Under the pieces are notes generated by a model. It made no database searches and was not told where the DNA came from. It saw only the letters and a program-made list of their open reading frames with translations. Positions 53,671 to 63,628 of a DNA stretch of 64,000 nucleotides are shown piece by piece. This DNA is from Rheum nobile (lineage: Eukaryota > Streptophyta > Magnoliopsida > Caryophyllales > Polygonaceae), in NCBI GenBank assembly GCA_027886185.1, contig WOAB01000506.1, positions 4,278,001 through 4,342,000 on the forward strand, written 5' to 3'. Every line of letters begins with the position of its first letter. The first letter of the stretch is position 1. Position numbers and translations under genes: made by a program.

Positions 53671-54082
53671 GCCGCGGGCCAAAATGTAGGAACCGACGAC
53701 AAGGATGCAGAAGAAGAGGCCGCTACTATGCCATAGGAACGCTTGTTCTAGGTTCCCAGTGCTGCAACGCCACAGCGAGCTAGTAGTTTCCCTTAGGATC
53801 CTACTCCCCTCTTATATCCCTTTTGTTGTCTTTCTTAAGATTGCTTTTGTTGTCTTCCTTGCTATCTGTTGTTTGTCTTGTCGGTTGTTTGTTGTTTGCT
53901 TGTGGTATTTTGTGTGTTTGATCAATGATAAGTGAAGTTTTTAATGATTATCTTCAGTTTCGTTCCCATGCTCATTTGTCTACGCCTTAAGTTTTCATTA
54001 TGACATTTTATGGGCTTGCTGCAATCGCATATTCACTTCGATATCATGTTCTTAACTCATACTTAATCTTTTCGATGATGTC
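53671..54082 (+). other. Sirevirus 3' non-coding region, first part
   Basis: About 410 bp after the extra ORF. It is rich in TTGTTGTCTT/TTTGTTGTTTG motifs (53820-53900), with no gene. It leads into the polypurine cluster. Confidence 0.5.
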
Positions 54083-54339
54083 AAAAGGGGGAAGAAAAGG
54101 ATAGGAACCTTGAACTTTGGAGACTACTGAATTAATAGGAACTCTGAACTAGTTCTATTTCTAAGGGGGAATTTGAAATAAACTTGTTCACGTGCTTAGG
54201 GGGAATTTGCAACCATTGAATGTTCTATCACTAATCTGTAATGTTGTAAATCCCGTTATCTCAATATGGTCTCATGAATTTCATGTGCCTATTATGTTGC
54301 CAGGTTCCTTATATTTGTCATCATCAAAAAGGGGGAAAT
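54083..54339 (+). promoter_or_regulatory. cluster of four polypurine tracts before the Sirevirus 3' LTR
   Basis: AAAAGGGGGAAGAAAAGG at 54083-54100, AAGGGGGAATT at 54163-54173, TTAGGGGGAATTT at 54196-54208 and AAAAAGGGGGAAAT at 54326-54339, the last directly next to the LTR start. The terminal copy should prime plus-strand DNA. Repetition of the tract upstream of the 3' LTR is, to my knowledge, characteristic of Sireviruses. The TCATCAAAAAGGGGG and GATGTCAAAAGGGGG contexts are also alike. Confidence 0.8.
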
Positions 54340-55475
54340 TGTTAGGAAACGGAACTCTGGAACTTCGGTTCCCCTGAGAGTTCCTTTCCTCAGTTTCTCT
54401 ACTTCTGAAGATGACAAATATTATGATACTAATGTTTTATCTCAAAGATGTGTTTTAAGCAACCACAAGAATATACCGAAGGCAGGAAAACCAAACAGAA
54501 TAAGGGAACCAAAGGAACAAGACAGCTGAAGGAATCCAGAGGAACCCAGGTGTGCCCAGAAATGGAGCTTGCGATATTGCAATTCCCGATAAATCTGGAA
54601 ACACACAACCTCGGACAAAAGGTGTCGAAACCGACTTGTCCGAAGCTTCCAAAAGTCTGCCAAGGTCCAAGAGCCAAAGAACAAGATGCCTAGAGAACCT
54701 CTACCTCGGACAGAGACGATGAAAGCGACAGCACATGAAGACGTCGTTGTCCAGCAGACGGTTCCCAAGCGGCCAGCTTACTCAACCTTGGACGAAAGCG
54801 TTTTGACAACGACACCACAAGGCTCGTCTGAGGTAGTTGACCAACCAAGAGAGATTCTGAGCTGCCTAGGTTGTTTGCACATGCCAAGAACAACGTGGAT
54901 CAAGGAGAACCACCAATCCTAGGGCAAGCTCAATCCGTGGAAACCAAGAGAGGATCGAGCTGCGAAGAATCCTCTATAAAAGGAAGACTAACCCAAGGGT
55001 TATCTTTATGCACAAAAACAAGAACTCACACTCATTAGAAAATATCTAGTGTGAACCTCCAAATAAAGATCATCAAAGCAAACCGAGATCAAGAGGAACC
55101 AGTCAAGGAAGAAGAGCTGAGTGCTAAGTTCCTGTGACTGTAAGTGATAGTTCCTAGGTGCGAAAGTCTATTTCTTGGATTAATTATTGATTGTGTTAAG
55201 TTATCTAGGATTGTCTAACTGTGTGTGAGGCAAAGGAACTGTGTGTTCGTTCCTAGGATAAGCTGTAACCAAAAGAGATAAGAAATCAAGAAGTAGACTT
55301 TGAAATCCTTTCGAAAGAAAGGTAGTGGTTTTTATCCTGGATTGCTAGTTGGCAATCAAAGGTTTCCACTATAAGGAACTTGTCTTTTGCTTGATTGTTT
55401 ATTTCCGCTACGAAAGGAACTGAGAATCGTTATTCTGAGTTCCTTAAGTTTTTATCTAACAATCACGATCCTACA
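54340..55475 (+). repeat. 3' LTR of the Sirevirus (1136 bp)
   Basis: Same length as the 5' LTR with no net indel; about 20 substitutions, mostly transitions (for example at the sites matching 44961-44962 and 45927-45931). Followed by the target duplication ATGTG at 55476-55480. Confidence 0.92.
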
Positions 55476-55480
55476 ATGTG

Positions 55481-56105
55481 GCCCCTGCATTTTTTAGTCC
55501 AAAGGGCATTACTTTGTAGCAGTACGTACCTTGGCTTGTTATGAAATCTGTCTTTTTCTTGGTCGTCAGGGTCCATGAGAATCTGGTTGTATCCGCTGAA
55601 CGCGTCCATGAATGTCAGCATTTCGTGTCTGGCGGTCGCGTCAACCATTGCATCGATATGTGGTAATGGGAAAGAATATTTTGGATAGGCCTTGTTTAGG
55701 TCTGTGAAGTCGATGCATACTCTCCATTTCCCATTCTTCTTTTGAACCACGACGACGTTTGCTAACCAGTCGGGGTACTTGACTTCTCTTATTTTAATTG
55801 TCTCGAGTAAGTTTTTTACCTTATTGTCTACAATCTTGTTACGTTCTGGCACGAACTTTCTCCTTTTTTGCTTGAATGGAGGGTAGCTGGGATCGACATT
55901 CAATTTGTGAGTAATAATATCTGGGGAGATCCCCATCATGTCTTTATGTGACCAAGCAAAACAATCAGAGTTGGATCATAAAAAGGAAATTAAATATGCC
56001 CTGGTCGAATCGTTTAGATCTGATCCGACCTTCACTGTTTGTGTTGGCTTTGAAGGATCCAACGCAATCTCGTTGAGTTGTTCCATTTCTGGTTCTGTCG
56101 ACTAC
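55481..56105 (-). pseudogene. pol: RT N-terminal part of element D
   Basis: Minus-strand frame with WLANVVVVQKKNGKWRVC, DFTDLNKAYPKYSFPLP and FMDAFSGYNQILMDPDDQEK, the fingers and first catalytic Asp of RT. It completes the gene whose remainder is at 42278-44851. An extra A after DDQEK (near 55555) shifts the frame, so the PFGLKNAG block is in another frame. The linker to protease (about 55940-56105) has further stops. Confidence 0.85.
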
Positions 56106-58340
56106 CCCTTTCATTGAAGTGACATAGCACTCCTTGGCAGTCCGCTAGTTGCCTTTTATTTCATATACCCCCCACTTAGTAGGAAACTTTATTGTCTGGT
56201 GGTAAGTGGAAGGTAAAACTTTCATGGCATGGATCCAAGGTCTACTAAGGATTGCATTGTATGGAGACGGGCGGTCGAGTATCAAAAACTTTATCTGTTG
56301 ATTGACTCCACTAGTGTACGTTGTTAACACGATCTCGCCTTGGGTATACTTAACTTCCCCACTGAATCCGACCAGCGGGCTAGAGTTTATGGTTAACTCA
56401 TCCTCGCTTAAACCCATACTCTTTAAGGCGTCTAGTGTCAACAAGTTTGTGGAGTTGCCTGTGTCGATTAGAACACGACGGATAAGGCAATTGCTAATTG
56501 AAAGTTAAATTACCAAACCGTCATGATGATCGCCTAAATCTTGAGGTTCCGAGTCGTCGAAGGTAATGGCAGGAGCGTCAGAGATCTGTAGTTGTCTTGT
56601 CTCCGTCTGAATTGGCTTGTTGCCTTTGCTCTCTCGAGCATGTCTTTTGGCGGCCGAGTATGTGTTTCCACACACGTTCGACCCTCCTGAAATGGTGTTA
56701 ACAATTTTAGTAGGAACCGGAGAGGATGGTTTCTCGGATGTTACCAGATCCCTTCGATCGAGGGTCACTTTGGCCCTATCTGAGATGACGTCGCGTAATA
56801 GCCCCTGCGCGAGGAGCCTTGTGACTTCCTTACGAAGGGCTATGCATTCGTCCGTCGAGTGTCCATGGTCCCCATGGAACTCGCACCACCGGTTCATGTC
56901 CTTCTTGGCATCTGGTTTGTTGCTCTTCCGAGGCCACTTTACTTCCTTCCCATATTTGTCAAAACTCTTTACGAGCTCCGATATGGAGATATTGAAGTTG
57001 TAAGAGTGAAGCTTCGAAGGGAGAGCGGGGTTGTTTCGCCAACCCTGGTTCCTGTCATAAGAGTTGTTTACCTGACCGGGGTCGCTTCGCCCCTTAGGAT
57101 ACGGTTGGGGTCATTGATCGCGTCGATAATCCGAGGATGCCTTTCGGTACACTCGATCGGGACTCTTGTTTGCTTTGGTGGGTTCCTCGTCTTCTTCGAG
57201 TCTGACTGGAGCCATGGTTTTGGCTTGTACGTCTTCAAAGCTTCGGCATGGGTATTTGGTCTATTCGCGATAGAGTTCACTACCTCTGACCAGTCCCCGG
57301 CGAAACGCTTCGATCGATGTTGGGACGTCGCGGTGTGGGATTGCAACCTTTTCTTTGTTGTACCTATTAAGATAATCCCTTAGAGGTTCGCCATACCTTT
57401 ACACGATCCTGTACAGGTCGCTTGACTGCTTTTCTAACCGTCGACTGCTAGCAAATTGGACTTTGAACGAATTGATTAAGTCGGCGAAGGAAGTGATGGA
57501 ACCCTATGGTAAATGCATAAGCCAAGTTAGTGCATGTCTCGCGAGGGTCGTGCCAAAGCTTTTGCACAAGACTGCCTCACGGTTCCCTCTTGGGATCGAA
57601 ATAGTCATTAATTTTTGCTTATAAATTGAGACATAATCGTCGGGGTCCCCAATCCTGTCATAGTTGGGCATGTTGGGGACGTGGAACTTTTTAGGAATCT
57701 CGACGCGTGCAATCGCTTCTGCGAAGGGTGAATCTTCGTATCTGTCGATTGCTTCTTTCTCGATTGGTTGAGGGACTCCCAGGATTCATGCGATGCGATC
57801 GTCCAGAGTCTTCATGTGCTCGTTGATAGCTTGTTGTATGAGGGTCTGGAGATCGGCCGAGACAGTTACTTGTGGATGGATCGCTCGAGCTTCGGGGGGC
57901 TCGGCTACAAAGCTTGGTACGTTAGTTGTAACAAAAGTGACTGGAGGAGTCTGAAACATACCAGAAGGTAGAGAGGCATTAGTCTCCATTGCAGGAGTCG
58001 TGTCTATTTCATCCAAGTTGAGTCGAGTGGACAGTCCTTCTGTGTTGACTATACGTCTTGGGCCCCCGGGGACCGAGGCGACTGAGTGTACCTGTGATTT
58101 CAACAACTCATTTTCATGGGTTAGTCGAGCAATTTCGGATTCGGATTGGGTACTTAGAGTTTCCGTTCGGGCACATTGTTGGGCCAGTTCCTCTTGGAGG
58201 ACACTCATGGCTTTTGCGAGTTCTTACATTCGTGAGTTTGTGATTGGTTGGTTACTGACGTCCTCTGTCTGGTTCGTGATTTGGACATCGCCTTGAGCTT
58301 GGTCTTCGACGAGGATTGCAAGGTTTCCAACCTCGGCCAT
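56106..58340 (-). pseudogene. gag: gag-protease of element D
   Basis: The start is at 58340 (MAEVGNLAILVEDQAQGD). A coiled coil follows (SVLQEELAQQCARTETLSTQ), then the gag core in broken frames (57068-57780), the zinc-knuckle-like CEFHGDHGHSTDEC at about 56850-56895, and protease (remnant of DTGNST, then LLTLDALKSMGLSEDELT) to about 56145. Many stops and at least one frameshift are present. It differs from element B gag mostly in the N-terminal 150 residues. Confidence 0.82.
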
Positions 58341-58387
58341 GATAGGATGAGCGTCGGATTGATGATTGGATCATTGATTGGCTAGAT

Positions 58388-58408
58388 GCCCCACGGTGGG
58401 CGCCAAAT
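58388..58408 (-). promoter_or_regulatory. primer-binding site of element D
   Basis: The minus strand reads TTGGCGCCCACCGTGGGG directly after the LTR end at 58409 (two-base gap). It is identical to the site in element B. Mutated copies are found at about 60292-60309 (GGCGTC in plus) and 62321-62334 (truncated). Confidence 0.78.
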
Positions 58409-58910
58409 TGTTTTGGGGCAAAAAGATCGAACCGACCTGGATCACCTTAAGAAGGGCAACTAGACAACTACATAATTGATTATATCTGAATGATCCAAAT
58501 CAAGCAAGGAACTAAACGAAATAAGATTAAACAGATGCAAAGATTAGCTTATCTCCTTTGAATAAGAGTTTGGTCGAATCGAATGATCTAATCGTCAGTC
58601 GCTTCAAGATTGAAATAAAGAATCAAAGTTAGAGAACAACCGTAATAGAGCGAGAGAATTGCAAATGATAGCTGGTATTAGTGATAATGATCGTGTCTTT
58701 ACAAGAGAAAGATTAACTCCTTTTATACATAATTTAGTGTCTTTACAAGAGAAAGATTAACTCCTTTTATACATAATTTACAACACTCAACTAATCTATC
58801 CGTTGTCGTCCGAATTTTTAGGGATTCGTCGAGTGGTTGCTCTAGCCGTCCGATATTCGCTCAACCGTCTCAACGTTCTTCTTTCTCCAGATCGTGGCCC
58901 AACTTGTTTA
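58409..58910 (-). repeat. 5' LTR of element D / first LTR of the array, truncated
   Basis: Matches 9210-9667 but with a perfect 44-bp tandem duplication at 58693-58736 and 58737-58780. The last 48 bp of the LTR are missing: at 58910 the sequence jumps from CCCAACTTGTTTA to the protease sequence CGATCTCGCC, with a short GTTTAC/GTTAAC resemblance at the joint. A deletion of about 170 bp from a normal LTR/protease junction explains it. Confidence 0.85.
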
Positions 58911-60311
58911 CGATCTCGCCTTGGGTATACTTAACTTCCCCACTGAATCCGACCAGTGGGGTAGGGTTTTTGGTTAAGTCGTCTTCGCTTAAACCCATAC
59001 CCTTTAAGGCGTCTAGTGTCAACAAATTGTTGGAGCTGCCTGTGTCGATTAGAACACGACGGATAAGGCAGTTTCTAATTGAAAGTCTAATTACCAAACC
59101 GTCATGATGATCGCCTAACTCTTGAGCTTCCGAGTCGTCAAAGGTAATGGCGGGAGCGTCGGAGATCTGTAGTTGTCTTGTCTCCGTCTGAATCGGCTTG
59201 TTGCCTTTGCTCTCTCGAGCATGTCTTTTGGCGGCCGAGTATGTATTTCCACACACGTCTAACCCTCCTGAAATGGTGTTAACAATTTTAGTAGGAACCG
59301 GAGAGGATGGTTTGTCGGATGTTACCTGATCCCTTCGATCGAGGGTCGCTTTGGCCCTATCTGAGATGACGTCGCGTAATAGCCCCTACGCGAGGAGCCT
59401 TGCGACTTCCTTACGAAGGGCATTGCATTCGTCCGTCGAGTGTCCATGGTCCCCGTGGAACTCGCACCACCGGTTCATGTCCTTCTTGGCGTTTGGTTTA
59501 TCGCTCTTCCGAGGCCACTTTACTTCCTTCCCATATTTGTCGAAACTCTTTACGAGCTCCGATATGGAGATATTGAAGTTGTAAGAGTGAAGTTTCGGAG
59601 GGAGAGCGGGGTTGTTTCGCCAATCCTGGTTCATGTCGTAAGAGTTGTTTACCTGACCGGGGTCGCTTCGCCCCTTAGGATACAGTTGGGGTCGTCGATC
59701 GCGTCGATAATCCGAGGATGCCTTTAGGTCGACTCGATCAGGGCTCTTGTTTGCTTTGGTGGTTCCTCGTCTTCTTCGAGTCTGACTTGCGCCATGGTTT
59801 TGGCTTGTACGTCTTCAAAGCTTTGGCATGAGTATTTGGTCAATTCGCGATAGCGTTCACTACCTCTGACCAGGCCCTGGCGAAATGCTTCGATCAATGT
59901 TTGGACGTCGTAGTGTGGGATTGCGACCTTCTCTTTGTCCTTCTGTGTTGACTATACGTCTTGGGCCCCCAGGGACCGAGGCGGCTGAGTGTACCTGTGA
60001 TTTCAACAACTCATTTTCACGGGTTAGTCGAGCAATTTCGGATTCATATTGGGTACTTAGTGTTTCCATTCTGGCACGTTGCTGGGCCAGTTCCTCTTGG
60101 AGGACACTCATGGCTTTTGCGAGTTCTTGCATTCGTGATTTTGCGATTGGTTGGTTACTGGCGTCCTCTGTCTGGTTTGCGATTTGGACATCGCCTTGAG
60201 CTTGGTCTTCGACGAGGATTGCATGGTTTCCAACCTCGGCCATGATGGGATGAGCGTCGGATTGATGATTGGATCGCTGACTGGCTAGATGCCCCACGGT
60301 GGGCGTCGAAT
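58911..60311 (-). pseudogene. gag: array unit 1: protease-gag fragment with internal gag deletion
   Basis: Minus-strand gag starts at 60243 (MAEVGNHAILVEDQAQGD) with the coiled coil. It jumps at about 59940 over some 675 bp that are present in element D (57360-58034), then continues with the gag tail, the CEFHGDHGHSTDEC knuckle and protease (VLIDTGSSNNLL). The gag core is lost. The primer-binding site is at 60292-60309. It cannot encode a working Gag and would be non-autonomous. Confidence 0.82.
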
Positions 60312-60817
60312 TATTTTGGGGCAAAACGATCGAACCGACCTAGATCGCCTTAAGAAGGGCAACTAGACAACTACAAAATTGATTATATCTGAATGATCCA
60401 AATCAAGCAAGGAACTAAAAAAAATAAGATTAAACAGATGCAAAGATTATCTTAGCTCCTTTGAATAAGAGACTAGTCGAATCGAATGATCTAATCGTCG
60501 ATCGCTTCAAGATTGAAATAAAGAATCAAAGTTAGAGAACAACCGTAACAGAGTGAGAGAATTGCAAATGATAGATGGTATTAGTGATAGAGATCGTGTC
60601 TTTACAAGAGAAAGATTAACTCCTTTTATACATAATTTACAAGACTCAACTAATCTATCCGTTGTCGTCTGAGTTTTCAGGGATTCGTCGAGTGGTTGCT
60701 CTAGCCGTCCGATATTCGCTCAACCGTCTCAACGTTCTTCTTTCTCCAGATCGTGGTCCAACTTGTTTACTTATCTGGGCCGGCTTGATAGACAACCAAC
60801 AATTTCTGAGCCCAACA
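60312..60817 (-). repeat. array LTR 2 (506 bp, complete)
   Basis: TATTTTGGGGC start (first G changed to A) and GAGCCCAACA end. It has the same length as the LTR of element C. On its right, the protease sequence AAAGGTACAACTTTCATGG begins at once, with no polypurine box, unlike the LTRs of B, C and D. Confidence 0.9.
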
Positions 60818-62334
60818 AAAGGTACAACTTTCATGGCGTGGATCCAGGGTCTGTCAAGGATTGAATTGTATGGAGACGGATAGTCCAGTATAAAAAACTT
60901 TACGTGTTGATAGATTCCACCAGCGTACGTTGTTAACACGATCTCGCCTTGGGTATACTTAACTTCCCCACTGAATCCGACCAGCGGGGTAGAGTTTCTG
61001 GTTAAGTCGTCCTCGCTTAAACCAATACCCTTTAAGGCGTCTAGTGTCAACAAATTGGTGGAGTTGCCTGTGTCGATTAGAACATGATGGATAAGGCAGT
61101 TGCTAATTGAAAGTGAAATTACCAAACCGTCATGATGATCGCCTAACTCTTGAGCTTCCGAGTCGTCGAAGGTAATGGCGGGAGCGTCGGAGATCTGTAG
61201 TTGTCTTGTCTCCGTCTGAATCGGCTTGTTGCCTTTGCTCTCTTGAGCATGTCTTTTGGCGGCCGAGTATGTATTTCCACACACGTCTGACCCTCCTGAA
61301 ATGGTGTTAACAATTTTAGTAGGAACCGGAGAGGATGGTTTGTCGAATGTTACCTGATCCCTTCGATCGAGGGTCGCTTTGGACCTATCTGAGATGACGT
61401 CGCGTAATAGCCCCTGTGCAAGGAGCCTTGCGACTTCCTTACGAAGGGCTATGCATTCGTCCGTCGAGTGTCCATGGTCCCCGTGGAACTCGCACCACCG
61501 GTTCATGTCCTTCTTGGCGTCTGGTTTGTCGCTCTTCCGAGGCCACTTTACTTCCTTCCCATATTTGTCGAAACTCTTTACGAGCTCCGATATGGAGATA
61601 TTGAGGTTGTAAGAGTGAAGCTTCAGAGGGAGAGCGGGGTTGTTTCGCCAATCCTGGTTCATGTCATAAGAGTTGTTTACCTGATCGGGGTCGCTTCGCC
61701 CCTTAGGATAGGGTTGGAGTCGTCGATTGCGTCGATAATCCGAGGATGCCTTTCGGTCGACTCGATCAGGACTCTTGTTTTCTTTGGTGGGTTCCTCGTC
61801 TTCTTCGAGTTTGACTTGCGCCATGGTTTTGGCTTGTACGTCTTCAAAGCTTTGGCACGGGTATTTGTTCAATTCGCGATAGAGTTCACTACCTCTGACC
61901 AGGCCCCGGCGAAACGCTTCGATCGATGTTGGGACGTCGCAGTGTGGGATTGCAACCTTCTCTTTGTCCTTCTGTGTTGACTATACGTCTTGGGCCCCCG
62001 GGGACCGAGGCGGCTGAGTGTACCTGTCATTTCAACTACTCATTTTCACGGGTTAGTCGAGCAATTTCGGATTCAGATTGGGTACTTAGTGTTTCCGTTC
62101 TGGCACGTTGTTGGGCCAGTTCCTCTTGGAGGACACTCATGGCTTTTCTGAGTTCTTGCATTCGTGAGTTTGCGATTGGTTGGTTACTGACGTCCTCTGT
62201 CTGGTTCGCGATTCGGACATCGCCTTGAGCTTGGTCTTCGACGAGGATTGCAAGGTTTCCAACCTCGGCCATGATGGGATGAGCATCGGATTGATGATTG
62301 GATCGCTGATTGGCTAGATGTCCCACGGTGGGCG
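60818..62334 (-). pseudogene. gag: array unit 2: protease-gag fragment with the same gag deletion
   Basis: Gag starts at 62272 and shows the same internal jump at about 61966. The zinc knuckle and protease (VLIDTGNSTNLLTLDAL) follow, then YAGGIYQHVKFFILD and the joint to LTR 2. A long frame (60655-61872) runs through the joint into the LTR. The primer-binding site is cut at 62334, where GGCGC is fused to LTR sequence AACTAGACAAC, losing about 45 bp of LTR end. Confidence 0.82.
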
Positions 62335-62792
62335 CAACTAGACAACTACAAAATTGATTATATCTGAATGATCCAAATCAAGCAAGGAACTAAACAAAAT
62401 AAGATTAAACAGATGAAAAGATTAGCTTATCTCCTTTGAATAAGAGACTGGTCGAATCGAATGATCTAATCGTCGGTCACTTCAAGATTGAAATAAAGAA
62501 TCAAACTTAGAGAACAACCGTAACAGAGCGAGAGAATTGCAAATTATAGATGGTATTAGTGATAGAGATCGTGTCTTTACAAGAGAAAGATTAACTCCTT
62601 TTATACATAATTTACAAGACTCAACTAATCTATCCGTTGTCGTCCGAGTTTTTAGCGATTCGTCGAGTGGTTGCTCTAGCCGTCCGATATTCGCTCAACC
62701 GTCTCAACGTTCTTCTTTCTCCAGATCGTGGCCCAACTTGTTTACTTATTTGGGCCGGCTTGATAGACAACCAACAATTTCTGAGCCCAACA
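62335..62792 (-). repeat. array LTR 3 (inner ~45 bp missing)
   Basis: Matches 9257-9715 of the C LTR and ends CTGAGCCCAACA at 62792. As with LTR 2, the protease sequence GAAGGTACAACTTTCATGG follows without spacing. Confidence 0.88.
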
Positions 62793-62960
62793 GAAGGTAC
62801 AACTTTCATGGCGTGGATCCAGGGTCTGTCAAGGATTGCATTGTATGGAGACGGGCAGTCGAGTATAAAAAACTTTACCTGTTGATTGACTCCACCAGCG
62901 TACGTTGTAAACACGATCTCGCCTTGGGTATACTTAACTTCCCTATTGAATCCGACCGCG
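62793..62960 (-). pseudogene. array unit 3: protease fragment, truncated
   Basis: 168 bp of the same protease tail (YAGGVNQQVKFFILDCPSP, then RPWIHAMKVV) as in units 1 and 2, cut at GAATCCGACC by the copia-type element on the right. Five bases CCGCG (62956-62960) would be its left target copy; the other end is outside the window. Confidence 0.8.
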
Positions 62961-63194
62961 TGATCTTCCAAGATTGTTTCCATAATCTTCACGCTGGAAA
63001 TCCTTCACTCTATTCGCAACTTCGTCTTGTTCGCCATTGATGTTCCTTGAGAGGTAACAAAGCACATGCACAGAGCTTTGTCCCCTCTGCGATCCTTTGC
63101 TGCAATGGTTCCCTGTGACAACTGTCTTTGTTCCTGAAACACTTAGTTACCAGATTAACTGAATGTTTGTTACTCTCAAAACCTAAGGAATTCA
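62961..63194 (-). repeat. putative 3' LTR of the right-hand copia element (234 bp)
   Basis: Bounded on the left by the junction with Tat protease sequence (TGATCTTCC) and on the right by the polypurine tract (…GGAATTCA before AAAATCCCCCC). The ends are TG...CA in both senses. 234 bp is short for a Sirevirus LTR, so it may be truncated or the left edge may be an internal break. Confidence 0.4.
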
Positions 63195-63628
63195 AAAATC
63201 CCCCCTTTTTGATGGTGACAAACATCCTTGACAATAAAACATATACATGAGATAAAGACAGTTGTGAAGAGAAAGTTTTCCACACTTAGGCATAATAGTT
63301 CCCCCTCAGTCTAGCAACATATGAAACCATGTTAGTTCCCCCTCAACTAAAGCTACCTGTCATTTTTCCCCTTTTGGCATCATCAAAAACATAAGTAAAG
63401 AGATAGAGAAAAATGAACACATCAAGATAAGCAAAACAACCCCTTGTTCATTAAATAAAACCAAACAAACTTAAACCAAGTGCAATCACAAACATCAAAA
63501 CATGCAAAATATCCAGACAAGATCAACATGCCACACAAGGCAAACACAAGTCAGAAACAAAGAAATTCAAGATAGTGGGGATAGATGAGTTAGGGAACGA
63601 AAGAGGGGTTGGAAGGCGGGAAAGCGAT
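63195..63628 (-). other. 3' non-coding region with repeated polypurine tracts
   Basis: About 430 bp without a gene, holding the G-rich tracts named for the parent element. The arrangement mirrors 53671-54339 of the other Sirevirus on the opposite strand. Confidence 0.6.

Larger units (their letters stand above)
44852..55475 (+). mobile_element. Sirevirus (Ty1/copia) nested in element D, 10.6 kb
   Basis: LTRs at 44852-45987 and 54340-55475 are both 1136 bp and differ at about 20 sites by my eye count. The perfect duplication ATGTG stands at 44847-44851 and 55476-55480. The order is primer-binding site (initiator tRNA-Met), gag with long coiled coil and zinc knuckles, pol (protease, integrase, RT, RNase H), an extra ORF after pol, and several AAGGGGGA tracts before the 3' LTR. 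The extra ORF, repeated polypurine tracts and size fit the SIRE/Maximus group. The host pol reads ...TATGTG/GCCCC across the site. This is a fairly young insertion. Confidence 0.92.
33593..58910 (-). mobile_element. element D: Tat-lineage Ty3/gypsy element with two nested insertions
   Basis: Minus-strand order: 5' LTR (58409-58910, truncated), primer-binding site, gag, protease, start of RT (to 55481), Sirevirus insertion (44852-55475), rest of RT to integrase (42278-44851), Athila-like insertion (36769-42272), integrase end (36655-36768), spacer, antisense gene (34266-36022), 3' LTR (33593-33989, truncated). Both insertions have perfect 5-bp duplications, and the host reads across them when they are removed. 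D is close to element C (same 506-bp LTR type and the same inherited TGA in the antisense gene). Confidence 0.88.
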
